Part shown: one piece after another, positions 19,998 through 29,405 of the stretch
Position numbering within the stretch: position 1 is the first letter of the stretch
How the letters are laid out: each line of letters starts with the position of its first letter
Assembly (NCBI RefSeq): GCF_018417635.1
Contig: NZ_CP071007.1
Span: forward strand, 1,116,501-1,180,500
Reading direction: 5' to 3'
DNA from: Pseudomonas sp. SORT22
Lineage (GTDB): Bacteria > Pseudomonadota > Gammaproteobacteria > Pseudomonadales > Pseudomonadaceae
Length of the DNA: 64,000 nt
The notes under the pieces: generated by a model
Seen by the model: only the letters and a program-made list of their open reading frames with translations
What the model was told of the DNA's origin: nothing
The model's database searches: none
Position numbers and translations under genes: made by a program

Positions 19998-21095
19998 ATG
20001 AGTACCCATGTTTTCAAACCTGATATGCCGCCACCGGTCAAAGCCGTCGGCGTAATGGCCTGGATGCGCGCCAACCTGTTCTCCAGCTGGCTCAACACCC
20101 TGCTGACGCTGTTTGCCGTGTACCTGGTGTGGCTGATCGTGCCGCCGCTGCTGCAGTGGTCGATCTTCGACGCCAACTGGGTGGGCACCACCCGCGCCGA
20201 CTGCACCAAGGAGGGCGCCTGCTGGGTGTTCATCCAGCAGCGCTTCGGCCAGTTCATGTACGGTTACTACCCGAGCGAGCTGCGCTGGCGTGTCGATTTG
20301 ACCGTCTGGCTGGCGGTCATCGGCGCCGCGCCGTTGTTCATCTCGCGCTTCCCGCGCAAGGCGGTTTACGGCCTGGGCTTTCTGGTGCTGTACCCGATCA
20401 TCGCCTACACCCTGCTGCACGGCGGCTACCTGGGCCTGGCCACGGTACCGACCAACCAGTGGGGCGGGCTGATGCTGACCCTGGTGATCGCCACCGTGGG
20501 CATCGTCGGGGCCTTGCCGCTGGGCATCCTGCTGGCGCTGGGGCGGCGTTCGAACATGCCGGCGGTGAAGGTGGTCTGCGTGACCTTCATCGAGTTCTGG
20601 CGCGGCGTGCCGCTGATTACCGTGCTGTTCATGTCCTCGGTGATGCTGCCGTTGTTCCTGCCTGAGGGCATGAGCTTCGACAAGCTGCTGCGGGCCATGA
20701 TCGGGGTGATCCTGTTCCAGTCGGCGTACATCGCCGAAGTGGTACGTGGCGGCCTGCAGGCTATTCCCAAGGGCCAGTACGAAGCCGCTGCGGCGATGGG
20801 CCTGGGCTACTGGCGCTCGATGGGCCTGGTGATTCTGCCGCAAGCCCTGAAGCTGGTAATCCCCGGCATCGTCAACACCTTCATTGCCCTGTTCAAGGAC
20901 ACCAGCCTTGTAATCATCATCGGCCTCTTCGACCTGCTCAACAGCGTCAAGCAGGCAGCTGCCGACCCGACCTGGCTGGGCATGGCGACCGAGGGCTATG
21001 TATTTGCCGCCCTGGTTTTCTGGATTTTCTGTTTCGGTATGTCCCGCTACTCCATGCATCTGGAGCGCAAGCTGGACACAGGCCACAAGCGTTAG
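19998..21095 (+). CDS. aapM: AapM, amino-acid ABC transporter permease
   Basis: Second membrane subunit, 365 aa, partner of AapQ. Hydrophobic segments lie near residues 32-52, 95-150 and 160 onward. The EAA loop contains [19 protein letters not shown] and precedes [14 protein letters not shown]. Starts 10 bp after aapQ and ends 10 bp before aapP, so one transcript is expected. Confidence 0.95.
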   Translation: MSTHVFKPDMPPPVKAVGVMAWMRANLFSSWLNTLLTLFAVYLVWLIVPPLLQWSIFDANWVGTTRADCTKEGACWVFIQQRFGQFMYGYYPSELRWRVDLTVWLAVIGAAPLFISRFPRKAVYGLGFLVLYPIIAYTLLHGGYLGLATVPTNQWGGLMLTLVIATVGIVGALPLGILLALGRRSNMPAVKVVCVTFIEFWRGVPLITVLFMSSVMLPLFLPEGMSFDKLLRAMIGVILFQSAYIAEVVRGGLQAIPKGQYEAAAAMGLGYWRSMGLVILPQALKLVIPGIVNTFIALFKDTSLVIIIGLFDLLNSVKQAAADPTWLGMATEGYVFAALVFWIFCFGMSRYSMHLERKLDTGHKR

Positions 21096-21105
21096 GAGTG
21101 TTCCC

Positions 21106-21870
21106 ATGAGTGAAGCGATCAAACAGCCTGTGAGCCCTGAAGGCATTATTCAGATGCAGGGCGTGAACAAGTGGTACGGCCAGTTCCACGTGCTCAAGGA
21201 CATCAACCTGAACGTGCGCCAGGGCGAGCGTATCGTGCTGTGCGGGCCGTCGGGCTCGGGCAAGTCGACCACCATCCGCTGCCTCAACCGTCTTGAGGAG
21301 CACCAGCAAGGGCGCATCGTCGTCGATGGCGTGGAGCTGACCAACGACCTCAAGCAGATCGAAGCGATCCGCCGCGAAGTCGGCATGGTGTTCCAGCACT
21401 TCAACCTGTTCCCGCACCTGACCATCCTGCAGAACTGCACCCTGGCGCCGATGTGGGTGCGCAAGATGCCCAAGCGCAAGGCCGAGGAAATTGCCATGCA
21501 CTATCTGGAGCGGGTGCGAATTCCGGAGCAGGCCAACAAGTTTCCCGGGCAGCTATCGGGTGGCCAGCAACAACGGGTAGCGATTGCCCGGGCGCTGTGC
21601 ATGAAGCCGAAGATCATGCTGTTCGACGAACCGACCTCGGCGCTCGACCCTGAGATGGTCAAGGAAGTGCTCGATACCATGGTTGGCCTTGCCGAAGACG
21701 GCATGACCATGCTCTGCGTGACCCACGAAATGGGCTTTGCCCGCACCGTGGCGAACCGGGTGATCTTCATGGATAAAGGCGAGATTGTAGAGCAGGCGGC
21801 GCCGGACGACTTCTTCGACCGGCCGCAGAATGAGCGGACCAAGCTGTTCTTGAGCCAGATTCTGCACTGA
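21106..21870 (+). CDS. aapP: AapP, amino-acid ABC transporter ATPase
   Basis: Nucleotide-binding subunit of 254 aa. Walker [10 protein letters not shown], signature LSGGQQQR, Walker [15 protein letters not shown] and the switch histidine in CVTHEMGFA are all present. The ATG at 21106 has AGGAG nine bases upstream; the longer open frame runs back into aapM and is not used. Last gene of the aap operon, followed by a REP pair. Confidence 0.98.
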   Translation: MSEAIKQPVSPEGIIQMQGVNKWYGQFHVLKDINLNVRQGERIVLCGPSGSGKSTTIRCLNRLEEHQQGRIVVDGVELTNDLKQIEAIRREVGMVFQHFNLFPHLTILQNCTLAPMWVRKMPKRKAEEIAMHYLERVRIPEQANKFPGQLSGGQQQRVAIARALCMKPKIMLFDEPTSALDPEMVKEVLDTMVGLAEDGMTMLCVTHEMGFARTVANRVIFMDKGEIVEQAAPDDFFDRPQNERTKLFLSQILH

Positions 21871-21874
21871 CCCC

Positions 21875-21940
21875 ATCGCGGGGCAAGCCCGCTCCCACAG
21901 GTAAACCACAAAACCTGTGGGAGCGGGCTTGCCCCGCGAT
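21875..21940. repeat. Inverted REP pair between aapP and algW
   Basis: Two mirrored copies with the CTCCCACAGG variant, the arms extended by CACAGGT/ACCTGTG around an AT-rich centre. It lies four bases after the aapP stop and 12 bases from the convergent algW stop, a typical REP position. Confidence 0.95.
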
Positions 21941-21952
21941 GCTGTTAACCCA

Positions 21953-23110
21953 TCAGTTTTCTTCTTTGGTTGCCGGTGCCGGCGGTGGACGCAAGCCGAT
22001 TTCAGCAGTCAGCTTCAATTCCTTGCCGTTACGCATCACCTGAATCGCCACCTTGTCATTGGGCTTGATCCGCGCCACCTGGTTCATCGAGCGGCGGCCA
22101 TCGCCGGCCGGTTCGCCGTTGATGCTGAGGATCACGTCACCCAGCTCCAGGCCGGCCTTCTGTGCCGGGCCATCACGGAAAATCCCTGCCACGACAATGC
22201 CCGGGCGTCCCTGCATGCCGAACGACTCGGCCAGTTCCTGGCTCAGCGGCTGCACCTCGATCCCCAGCCAGCCCCGAATCACCTGGCCGTGCTCGATGAT
22301 CGACTTCATCACCTCCAGAGCCAGCTTGGTCGGGATGGCAAAGCCGATGCCTTGCGAGCCGCCGGACTTGGAGAAGATCGCCGTGTTGATGCCGGTGAGG
22401 TTGCCGTTGGCGTCGACCAGCGCGCCACCGGAGTTGCCCGGGTTGATTGCGGCGTCGGTCTGGATGAAGTCTTCGTAGTTGTTCAGGCCCAGCTGGTTGC
22501 GGCCGGTGGCGCTGATGATGCCCATGGTCACGGTCTGGCCGACACCGAAGGGGTTGCCGATGGCCAGGGCGACGTCGCCGATATGGATGTTGTCGGAGCG
22601 GCCGATGGTGATCGACGGCAGGTTCTTCAGGTCGATCTTCAGCACCGCGAGGTCGGTTTCCGGGTCGCTGCCGATCACCCGTGCCAGGGTTTCGCGGCCG
22701 TCCTTGAGCGCCACCACGATCTGGTCGGCACCGGAGGTCACGTGGTTGTTGGTCAGCAGGTAGCCTTCCGGGCTCATGATCACTGCCGACCCCAGGCTCG
22801 ACTCCCAGCGGCGCTGCTTGGGCAGGTTGTCGCCAAAGAAGCGGCGGAACTGCGGGTCTTCGAACAGCGGGTGGGCGGTCTTGTTGACCACCTTGGTGGT
22901 GTACAGGTTGGCCACCGCGGGGGCGGCGATGCTCACGGCGTCGGCGTAGGACACCGGCCCCTGCATGATCCGCGTGGTTTGCGGGGCTTGCTGCAGGTTG
23001 ACGTCCTGGCTGGGCAGGCCGACCCACTGCGGAAAGCGCTGGATGACCAACAGGGCGATCAGCACGCCGACCAGCAGCGGCCAGCCAAAGTAACGCAAAG
23101 CCTTGAACAT
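21953..23110 (-). CDS. algW: AlgW, DegS-type periplasmic serine protease
   Basis: Site-1 protease that cleaves the anti-sigma factor MucA when misfolded envelope proteins appear, freeing AlgU to transcribe algD. It is 385 aa with one N-terminal membrane anchor (about 7-25), a trypsin-like domain and one C-terminal PDZ domain (about 275-370, starting RGWLGIEVQPLS). The catalytic histidine is H123 (NNHVTS), the aspartate lies in ETDLAVLK, and the serine in GNSGG is S227, the P. aeruginosa numbering. One PDZ and the anchor distinguish it from MucD. AGGA precedes the ATG. Confidence 0.96.
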   Translation of the reverse strand: MFKALRYFGWPLLVGVLIALLVIQRFPQWVGLPSQDVNLQQAPQTTRIMQGPVSYADAVSIAAPAVANLYTTKVVNKTAHPLFEDPQFRRFFGDNLPKQRRWESSLGSAVIMSPEGYLLTNNHVTSGADQIVVALKDGRETLARVIGSDPETDLAVLKIDLKNLPSITIGRSDNIHIGDVALAIGNPFGVGQTVTMGIISATGRNQLGLNNYEDFIQTDAAINPGNSGGALVDANGNLTGINTAIFSKSGGSQGIGFAIPTKLALEVMKSIIEHGQVIRGWLGIEVQPLSQELAESFGMQGRPGIVVAGIFRDGPAQKAGLELGDVILSINGEPAGDGRRSMNQVARIKPNDKVAIQVMRNGKELKLTAEIGLRPPPAPATKEEN

Positions 23111-23339
23111 TGAACGAATCCTGGGAGTTGGCAGAGGGCCGATGACAGCTGGGAGCGTAAACGCGCGCGATCATACTGCGCTGCGGCTTGTGCAGGAACT
23201 GTTAAATCGTCACGAAAACCAACAATGCCAGCCCCCAGGCAACTGCCGTCGGTTTCCCCAAACCCGGCGACGGCCCATAATGCCGCTCATTATACGGGGC
23301 CTTGGGCCGCGCTGAACTGCGAAATTGAGGAGTCTTTCC

Positions 23340-24098
23340 ATGGCTGTTGCCTTGAGTACCCTGGTCGAGGAAGCCGAACGCTACCTCGGTAGCGCCAAAA
23401 TCCAGGACTACTGCCCCAACGGCCTGCAGGTCGAGGGCCGCCCGCAAGTGACCCGCATCGTCAGTGGCGTGACCGCAAGCCAGGCGTTGCTCGACGCTGC
23501 AGTCGAAGCCGACGCCGACCTGGTACTGGTGCACCACGGCTATTTCTGGAAGGGCGAGAATCCGTGCATCACCGGCATGAAGCAGCGCCGGCTGAAAACC
23601 CTGCTGAAAAACGACCTGAGCCTGTTGTCCTACCACCTGCCGCTGGACCTGCACGCGGAAGTGGGCAACAACGTGCAGCTGGCGCGCCAGCTCGACATCA
23701 CTGTCGAAGGCCCGCTGGACCCGCAGAACCCGCGCATTGTCGGATTGGTCGGCTCGCTCGCCGAACCCATGTCGGCGCGCGATTTTGCCCGCAAGGTGCA
23801 GGAGGTGATGGGCCGTGAGCCGCTGTTGATCGAAGGCGAGCAGATCATCCGCCGGGTCGGCTGGTGTACCGGCGGCGGCCAGGGCTATATCGACCAGGCG
23901 ATTGCTGCCGGTGTCGACCTGTACCTGAGCGGCGAAGCCTCCGAGCAGACCTTCCACAGCGCCCGCGAGAACGGCATCAGCTTCATCGCCGCCGGCCACC
24001 ACGCCACCGAGCGTTACGGCGTGCAGGCGCTGGGCGATTACCTGGCCCGACGGTTTGCCCTGGAACACCTGTTCATCGACTGCCCGAACCCTATATAA
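23340..24098 (+). CDS. NIF3-family dinuclear metal-binding protein (YbgI type)
   Basis: A 252-aa cytoplasmic protein of the NIF3/YbgI family, which binds two metal ions and has no settled function; some members have been annotated as GTP cyclohydrolase type 2. Metal-ligand blocks VHHGYFWKGE, SYHLPLDLH and the C-terminal AGHHATERYG are present. The ATG at 23340 follows GAGGAG at good spacing. Divergent from algW and upstream of cysD but separated by 136 bp. Confidence 0.93.
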   Translation: MAVALSTLVEEAERYLGSAKIQDYCPNGLQVEGRPQVTRIVSGVTASQALLDAAVEADADLVLVHHGYFWKGENPCITGMKQRRLKTLLKNDLSLLSYHLPLDLHAEVGNNVQLARQLDITVEGPLDPQNPRIVGLVGSLAEPMSARDFARKVQEVMGREPLLIEGEQIIRRVGWCTGGGQGYIDQAIAAGVDLYLSGEASEQTFHSARENGISFIAAGHHATERYGVQALGDYLARRFALEHLFIDCPNPI

Positions 24099-24234
24099 AG
24101 CTAAAACGGCAGGGCATATTCTTATACTGTTTCGTTCTAGTTGGCTGCCTAAATAGAATCGGGCGCTGTGATAAAGTGGCCCGCTCGAACACGGCCCGCT
24201 GGCCGTCCATAAGATCGTATTTCCGTGAGTAGCC

Positions 24235-25152
24235 ATGGTCGACAAACTGACGCATTTGAAACAGTTGGAGGCGGAAAGCATCCACATCATTCGTGAGGTG
24301 GCCGCCGAGTTCGATAACCCGGTGATGCTGTACTCGATTGGCAAGGACTCGGCCGTGATGCTGCACCTGGCGCGCAAGGCCTTCTTCCCGGGCAAGCTGC
24401 CGTTTCCGGTGATGCACGTCGACACCCAGTGGAAATTCCAGGAGATGTACAGCTTCCGCGACAAGATGGTCGAGGAAATGGGCCTGGAGCTGATCACCCA
24501 CGTCAACCCGGACGGCGTCGCCCAGGGCATCAACCCGTTCACCCACGGCAGTGCCAAGCACACCGACATCATGAAGACCGAGGGCCTCAAGCAGGCGCTC
24601 GACAAGTACGGCTTCGATGCCGCCTTCGGTGGCGCACGCCGCGACGAAGAGAAGTCGCGGGCCAAGGAGCGGGTCTACTCGTTCCGTGACAGCAAGCACC
24701 GCTGGGACCCGAAGAACCAGCGTCCGGAGCTGTGGAACGTCTACAACGGCAAGGTCAACAAGGGCGAATCGATTCGCGTGTTCCCGCTGTCGAACTGGAC
24801 CGAACTGGACATCTGGCAGTACATCTACCTCGAAGGCATCCCGATCGTGCCGCTGTACTTCGCCGCCGAGCGTGAAGTGATCGAGAAGAACGGCACCCTG
24901 ATCATGATCGACGACGCGCGCATCCTCGAGCACCTCTCGGAGGAAGAAAAGGCCCGTATCGTCAAGAAGAAGGTGCGTTTCCGTACCCTTGGCTGCTACC
25001 CGTTGACGGGCGCGGTGGAGTCGGAGGCCGAAAGCCTCACCGACATCATTCAGGAAATGCTCCTGACGCGCACTTCCGAGCGCCAGGGCCGGGTCATCGA
25101 CCACGATGGCGCCGGCTCCATGGAAGACAAAAAACGTCAGGGCTATTTCTAA
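24235..25152 (+). CDS. cysD: CysD, sulfate adenylyltransferase subunit 2
   Basis: Small subunit of the heterodimeric ATP sulfurylase that makes adenosine 5'-phosphosulfate from sulfate and ATP. It is 305 aa with the PP-loop [14 protein letters not shown], the [17 protein letters not shown] substrate region and a C-terminal RQGYF. Upstream a short hairpin (ACGGCC/GGCCGT at 24191-24206) lies in the leader; I see no certain CysB site. CysN is 14 bp downstream. Confidence 0.98.
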   Translation: MVDKLTHLKQLEAESIHIIREVAAEFDNPVMLYSIGKDSAVMLHLARKAFFPGKLPFPVMHVDTQWKFQEMYSFRDKMVEEMGLELITHVNPDGVAQGINPFTHGSAKHTDIMKTEGLKQALDKYGFDAAFGGARRDEEKSRAKERVYSFRDSKHRWDPKNQRPELWNVYNGKVNKGESIRVFPLSNWTELDIWQYIYLEGIPIVPLYFAAEREVIEKNGTLIMIDDARILEHLSEEEKARIVKKKVRFRTLGCYPLTGAVESEAESLTDIIQEMLLTRTSERQGRVIDHDGAGSMEDKKRQGYF

Positions 25153-25166
25153 GTTAGGGTCTCTTC

Positions 25167-27068
25167 ATGTCGCATCAATCTGATCTGATCAGCGAGGACA
25201 TCCTCGCTTACCTGGCCCAGCACGAACGTAAAGAGCTGCTGCGCTTCCTTACCTGCGGTAACGTCGACGACGGCAAGAGCACGCTGATCGGGCGCCTGCT
25301 GCACGACTCGAAGATGATCTACGAAGACCATCTGGAAGCCATCACCCGCGACTCGAAGAAAGTCGGCACCACCGGTGACGACATCGACCTGGCGCTGCTG
25401 GTCGACGGCCTGCAGGCCGAGCGCGAGCAAGGCATCACCATCGATGTGGCCTACCGCTACTTCTCCACCGCCAAGCGCAAATTCATCATCGCCGACACCC
25501 CGGGCCACGAGCAGTACACCCGCAACATGGCCACCGGTGCGTCGACCTGCGACCTGGCGATCATCCTGGTCGATGCCCGCTACGGTGTGCAGACCCAGAC
25601 CCGCCGGCACAGCTACATTGCCTCGTTGCTGGGCATCAAGCACATCGTCGTCGCGGTCAACAAGATGGACCTCAAAGGCTTTGACGAGGGCGTGTTCGAG
25701 AGCATCAAGGCCGACTACCTGAAGTTCGCCGAAGCCATCAACATGAGCCCGAGCAGCCTGCACTTCGTGCCGATGTCGGCGCTCAAGGGCGACAACGTGG
25801 TCAACCGCAGCGAGCGTTCGCCTTGGTACACGGGCCCGGCGTTGATGGAAATCCTCGAAACCGTCGAAGTCGCGGCCGACCGCAACTTCACCGACCTGCG
25901 CTTCCCGGTGCAGTACGTCAACCGGCCGAACCTGAACTTCCGCGGCTTCGCCGGTACCCTGGCCAGCGGCGTGGTGCACAAGGGCGATGAAATCGTCGTG
26001 CTACCGTCGGGCAAGAGCAGCCGGGTCAAGTCCATCGTCACCTTCGAAGGCGAGCTGGAAAACGCCGGCCCCGGCCAGGCCGTGACCCTGACCATGGAAG
26101 ACGAGATCGACATCTCCCGTGGCGACCTGCTGGTGCACGCCGACAACGTCCCGCCGGTGACCGACCAGTTCGACGCCATGCTGGTATGGATGGCTGAAGA
26201 GCCGATGCTGCCGGGCAAAAAATACGACATCAAGCGCGCCACCAGCTATGTGCCGGGCTCGATTGCCAGCATCGCCCACAAGGTCGATGTCAACACCCTG
26301 GAGCAGGGCGCCGCCAGTGCCCTGCAGCTCAACGAGATCGGCAAGGTCAAGGTCAGCCTCGATGCGCCGATCGCGCTGGACGGCTATGACAGCAACCGCA
26401 CCACCGGTGCCTTTATTGTCATCGACCGCCTGACCAACGGCACCGTTGGCGCCGGCATGATCATCGCGCCACCGGTTGTGCCCCATGGCAGCGTTGGCCA
26501 GCACGGCAAACTGGCCCACGTGGACACCGCAGAACGTGCCCTGCGTTTCGGTCAGCAGCCAGCCACCGTGCTGTTCAGCGGCCTCTCGGGCGCGGGCAAG
26601 AGCACCCTGGCCTATGCCGTGGAGCGCAAGCTGTTCGACATGGGCCGTGCGGTGTATGTGCTCGATGGCCAGAACCTGCGCCACGACCTGAACAAAGGCT
26701 TGCCGCAGGACCGCGCCGGGCGCACCGAGAACTGGCGCCGTGCCGCGCACGTTGCGCGTCAGTTCAACGAAGCCGGCCTGCTGACCCTGGCCGCCTTCGT
26801 CGCCCCGGACGCCGAAGGCCGCGAACAGGCCAAGGTGCTGATCGGCAAGGAACGCCTGCTCACGGTCTACGTCCAGGCTTCGCCTCTGGCGTGCCGCGAG
26901 CGTGACCCGCAGGGCCTGTATGCCGCCGGCGGCGACAACATCCCGGGCGAGAGCTTCCCGTATGACGTACCGCTGGATGCGGACCTGGTGATCGACACCC
27001 AGAACGTCAGCCTGGAAGACGGCGTCAAGCAGGTGCTGGAGCTGCTGCGCAAGCGTGGCGCGATCTAA
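25167..27068 (+). CDS. cysNC: CysNC, fused ATP sulfurylase GTPase subunit and APS kinase
   Basis: A 633-aa bifunctional protein. Residues 1 to about 445 are the CysN GTPase that drives CysD, with [24 protein letters not shown] and NKMDL. Residues from about 465 are the CysC APS kinase, with Walker [26 protein letters not shown] and RDPQGLYA. Together with CysD it makes PAPS. The fusion is usual in Pseudomonas, while E. coli has separate cysN and cysC. A strong terminator closes the unit. Confidence 0.98.
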   Translation: MSHQSDLISEDILAYLAQHERKELLRFLTCGNVDDGKSTLIGRLLHDSKMIYEDHLEAITRDSKKVGTTGDDIDLALLVDGLQAEREQGITIDVAYRYFSTAKRKFIIADTPGHEQYTRNMATGASTCDLAIILVDARYGVQTQTRRHSYIASLLGIKHIVVAVNKMDLKGFDEGVFESIKADYLKFAEAINMSPSSLHFVPMSALKGDNVVNRSERSPWYTGPALMEILETVEVAADRNFTDLRFPVQYVNRPNLNFRGFAGTLASGVVHKGDEIVVLPSGKSSRVKSIVTFEGELENAGPGQAVTLTMEDEIDISRGDLLVHADNVPPVTDQFDAMLVWMAEEPMLPGKKYDIKRATSYVPGSIASIAHKVDVNTLEQGAASALQLNEIGKVKVSLDAPIALDGYDSNRTTGAFIVIDRLTNGTVGAGMIIAPPVVPHGSVGQHGKLAHVDTAERALRFGQQPATVLFSGLSGAGKSTLAYAVERKLFDMGRAVYVLDGQNLRHDLNKGLPQDRAGRTENWRRAAHVARQFNEAGLLTLAAFVAPDAEGREQAKVLIGKERLLTVYVQASPLACRERDPQGLYAAGGDNIPGESFPYDVPLDADLVIDTQNVSLEDGVKQVLELLRKRGAI

Positions 27069-27083
27069 GCGCTGGCGCTGAAC

Positions 27084-27112
27084 AAAAAGCCCCACTTCGG
27101 TGGGGCTTTTTG
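27084..27112 (+). terminator. Rho-independent terminator after cysNC
   Basis: Stem AGCCCCAC/GTGGGGCT closed by a TTCG tetraloop and followed by five Ts, 15 bases after the cysNC stop. The preceding A-tract would let it also work in reverse. Confidence 0.95.
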
Positions 27113-27133
27113 TTGGTCGAATTCACCGCACGG

Positions 27134-27156
27134 TAGGAGCGGGCTTGCCCCGCGAT
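27134..27156. repeat. Single REP on the left of the bacteriocin relic
   Basis: TAGGAGCGGGCTTGCCCC then GCGAT. It faces away from the single REP at 27531, so the two form a divergent pair around the relic. Confidence 0.93.
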
Positions 27157-27166
27157 GGGCCCTCAT

Positions 27167-27361
27167 TCAGCCCACCTTCAGTCCAGGCCTGCCGTTGGCT
27201 ACTCGCCACTCCAGGATCTGCTTCATAATCTTCTGCGGCGTTGGTTCCTGATCGCCAGCCGGGTAAAAAATCAGGTCCGAGCCCTCTGGATGTTGCGTCA
27301 CTGCGATGAAGTGCTCAAGCAAGGTGTCCTGATAGAGCTCGGTGCCAGCGGCCCCGGCAGG
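27167..27361 (-). pseudogene. Remnant of a colicin/pyocin-type immunity protein
   Basis: The minus-strand frame ending at the TGA at 27167 gives about 64 residues with no start codon. It contains EHFIAVTQHPEGSDLIFYP and ends EWRVANGRPGLKVG, the hallmark C-terminal two thirds of DNase colicin and S-pyocin immunity proteins (acidic helix, SDLIYYP-type loop, EWRAANGKPGFK end). The N-terminal 25-30 residues of the family are missing, and the frame is fused out of register to the nuclease remnant. Family call is by recognition of these motifs. It cannot be expressed as an intact immunity protein. Confidence 0.75.
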
Positions 27362-27474
27362 TTGTCCAGGTCATACAGTGCACCGCCCTCGCTCGTTGGT
27401 ACGATATGGCGCATTTCATAAGAACGGCGATTCTTGACCGTTTCTGAAAATGGCGCGCGGGGTGGGAGTTGGAG
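27358..27474 (-). pseudogene. Remnant of an HNH nuclease bacteriocin (C-terminal domain)
   Basis: The minus-strand frame between the stop at 27477-27475 and the fusion point reads PPRAPFSETVKN, then YEMRHIVPTSEGGALYD and LDNL. This matches the conserved APFAP...FEIHHIKPISxGGxVYDMDNL block of colicin E7/E9 and S-type pyocin DNases. The first histidine of the HH pair is Arg here, and the downstream part with the remaining metal histidines is gone. The deletion joins it directly to the immunity remnant. The large receptor-binding and translocation part is absent. Confidence 0.75.
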
Positions 27475-27530
27475 TCAGGATTTTCTGAGCAGCGAGAAAT
27501 TTGCTTCCTACAGGGCGATGCAGTGGGAAA

Positions 27531-27555
27531 ATCGCGGGGCAAGCCCGCTCCCACA
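27531..27555. repeat. Single REP on the right of the bacteriocin relic
   Basis: ATCGCGGGGCAAGCCCGCTC followed by CCACA. It sits 22 bases from the mdeR stop. Confidence 0.94.
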
Positions 27556-27576
27556 TTGTAGGAACGGGATTTGAAT

Positions 27577-28056
27577 TCAGATGTGCTTTTCCGACACCGG
27601 AATCACCCGCTTCTCCTTCACTGCCTTGAACGAGAAGCTCGAGTAAATCTCTTTCACCCCGGGCAAGGTCTGCAGCACTTCGCGGGCAAACTCACCGAAT
27701 GACTCAAGGTCGCGGGCAAGGATTTCCAGCAGGAAGTCATAACGCCCGGAGATGTTGTGGCAGGCGACGATTTCGGGGATTTCCATCAGTCGCTGCTCGA
27801 AGGCGCGGGCCATTTCCTTGCTGTGCGAGTCCATCATGATGCTGACGAAAGCGGTTACGCCAAAGCCCAGCGACTTGGGCGAGAGGATGGCCTGGTAGCC
27901 GATGATGTAGCCGGCTTCTTCCAGTAGCTTGATCCGTCGCCAGCACGGCGAGGTGGTCAGTGCGACCTGGTCGGCCAGCTCGGAAACCGTCAAGCGCGCG
28001 TTGTCTTGCAAGGCCGCGAGCAACGCTCGATCGGTGCGATCGATGGTTGTAGGCAT
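27577..28056 (-). CDS. mdeR: MdeR, Lrp/AsnC-family activator of the mde operon
   Basis: A 159-aa Lrp-type regulator: N-terminal helix-turn-helix (about 5-60, VSELADQVALTTSPCWRRIK) and C-terminal RAM ligand-binding domain (about 70-150, VACHNISGRYDFLLEI). In P. putida MdeR activates mdeAB and acts in methionine catabolism. It is divergent from mdeA with a 128-bp shared control region. That region has a perfect ATAAGCTTAT palindrome at 28150-28159 enclosed by GTGG/CCAC. Confidence 0.93.
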   Translation of the reverse strand: MPTTIDRTDRALLAALQDNARLTVSELADQVALTTSPCWRRIKLLEEAGYIIGYQAILSPKSLGFGVTAFVSIMMDSHSKEMARAFEQRLMEIPEIVACHNISGRYDFLLEILARDLESFGEFAREVLQTLPGVKEIYSSFSFKAVKEKRVIPVSEKHI

Positions 28057-28144
28057 GTTTTACCCTCCGTGGTCTGAAATCGTTGTTTTTATGTCAATAA
28101 CCTTCCGCAAGGACGGCTACATTTGGAAAAAAATCAGCACCTCA

Positions 28145-28169
28145 GTGGCATAAGCTTATAACAAACCAC
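28145..28169. promoter_or_regulatory. Palindromic element in the mdeR-mdeA control region
   Basis: GTGG, then the perfect 10-bp palindrome ATAAGCTTAT, then CCAC, 16 bp before mdeA. The position is suited to a promoter -10 (TTATAA overlaps it) or an MdeR contact. No published site was compared. Confidence 0.35.
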
Positions 28170-28184
28170 TAGAGGCTGTTTGCC

Positions 28185-29381
28185 ATGAGCGGCTCCAATA
28201 ACAATTCAGGTTTTGCCACCCGCGCCATTCACCACGGTTACGATCCACTGGAACACAGTGGTGCCCTGGTGCCACCGATCTACCAGACCGCGACCTTTGC
28301 TTTTCCGACCGTCGAGTACGGCGCTGCCTGCTTCGCCGGTGAACAGGCCGGACATTTCTACAGCCGGATTTCCAACCCTACCCTGGCCTTGCTGGAACAA
28401 CGCATGGCCTCGCTCGAAGGCGGCGAAGCTGGCCTGGCGCTGGCCTCGGGGATGGGCGCGATTACCGCGACCCTGTGGACCCTGCTGCGCCCCGGCGACG
28501 AGGTGCTGGTGGGGCGCACCCTGTACGGCTGCACCTTTGCCTTTTTACACCATGGTATCGGCGAGTTCGGGGTCAAGGTCCGGCATGTCGACATGAGCGA
28601 CCTGCAGGCTGTCGCCGCGGCGATCAACGGCAATACCCGGGTTATTTATTTCGAAACCCCGGCCAACCCCAATATGCAGATGACCGATATCGCTGGCGTG
28701 GCCGCGCTTGCGCACCAGCACGATATCAGCGTGGTGGTCGACAACACCTACTGCACGCCGTACCTGCAGCGACCCCTGGAGCTGGGCGCCGACCTGGTGG
28801 TGCATTCGGCGACCAAGTACCTCAGTGGCCATGGCGATATCACTGCCGGCCTGGTGGTGGGGCGCAAGGCGCTGGTGGACAGGATTCGCCTGGAAGGCTT
28901 GAAGGACATGACCGGTGCAGTGATGTCGCCCCATGACGCCGCCTTGCTGATGCGCGGGATGAAAACCCTGAACTTGCGCATGGAGCGCCACTGCAGCAAT
29001 GCCCAGGCCATTGCCGAATACCTCGAGCAACAGCCGGAAGTTGAAATGCTCAATTACCCCGGCCTGCCCGGCTTTGCTCAATATGAGCTGGCCCAGCGGC
29101 AGATGCGTTTGCCGGGCGGCATGATCGCCTTTGAACTCAAGGGCGGCATCACTGCCGGCAGGCGTTTCATGAATGCCCTGCAGTTGTTCAGCCGTGCCGT
29201 CAGCCTTGGCGATGCCGAATCGCTGGCCCAACACCCGGCAAGCATGACCCACTCCAGCTATACCCCAGAGGAGCGTGCGCAGTACGGCATTTCCGAAGGG
29301 CTGGTACGCCTGTCGGTGGGCCTGGAGGACATCGACGACCTGCTGGCGGATATTCAACAAGCGCTCAAGGCCTGCGCCTAA
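28185..29381 (+). CDS. mdeA: MdeA, L-methionine gamma-lyase
   Basis: PLP enzyme converting L-methionine to methanethiol, ammonia and 2-oxobutanoate; it also acts on homocysteine. The protein is 398 aa, the length of the P. putida enzyme. The PLP lysine in SATKYLSGH is K211, Y114 and C116 lie in TLYGCTF, and the N-terminal tetramer-contact region with YSRISNPT is present. C116 is a distinguishing active-site residue of true methionine gamma-lyases against cystathionine lyases, which supports the call. Followed after 24 bp by mdeB. Confidence 0.97.
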   Translation: MSGSNNNSGFATRAIHHGYDPLEHSGALVPPIYQTATFAFPTVEYGAACFAGEQAGHFYSRISNPTLALLEQRMASLEGGEAGLALASGMGAITATLWTLLRPGDEVLVGRTLYGCTFAFLHHGIGEFGVKVRHVDMSDLQAVAAAINGNTRVIYFETPANPNMQMTDIAGVAALAHQHDISVVVDNTYCTPYLQRPLELGADLVVHSATKYLSGHGDITAGLVVGRKALVDRIRLEGLKDMTGAVMSPHDAALLMRGMKTLNLRMERHCSNAQAIAEYLEQQPEVEMLNYPGLPGFAQYELAQRQMRLPGGMIAFELKGGITAGRRFMNALQLFSRAVSLGDAESLAQHPASMTHSSYTPEERAQYGISEGLVRLSVGLEDIDDLLADIQQALKACA

Positions 29382-29405
29382 CCTTTCACGGACGAGGTCA
29401 ATGCA

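Noticed and set aside
27155..27421. 88-codon plus-strand frame between cysNC and mdeR
   Set aside because: The opposite strand carries bacteriocin and immunity motifs; the plus frame starts inside a REP and has no recognisable content.
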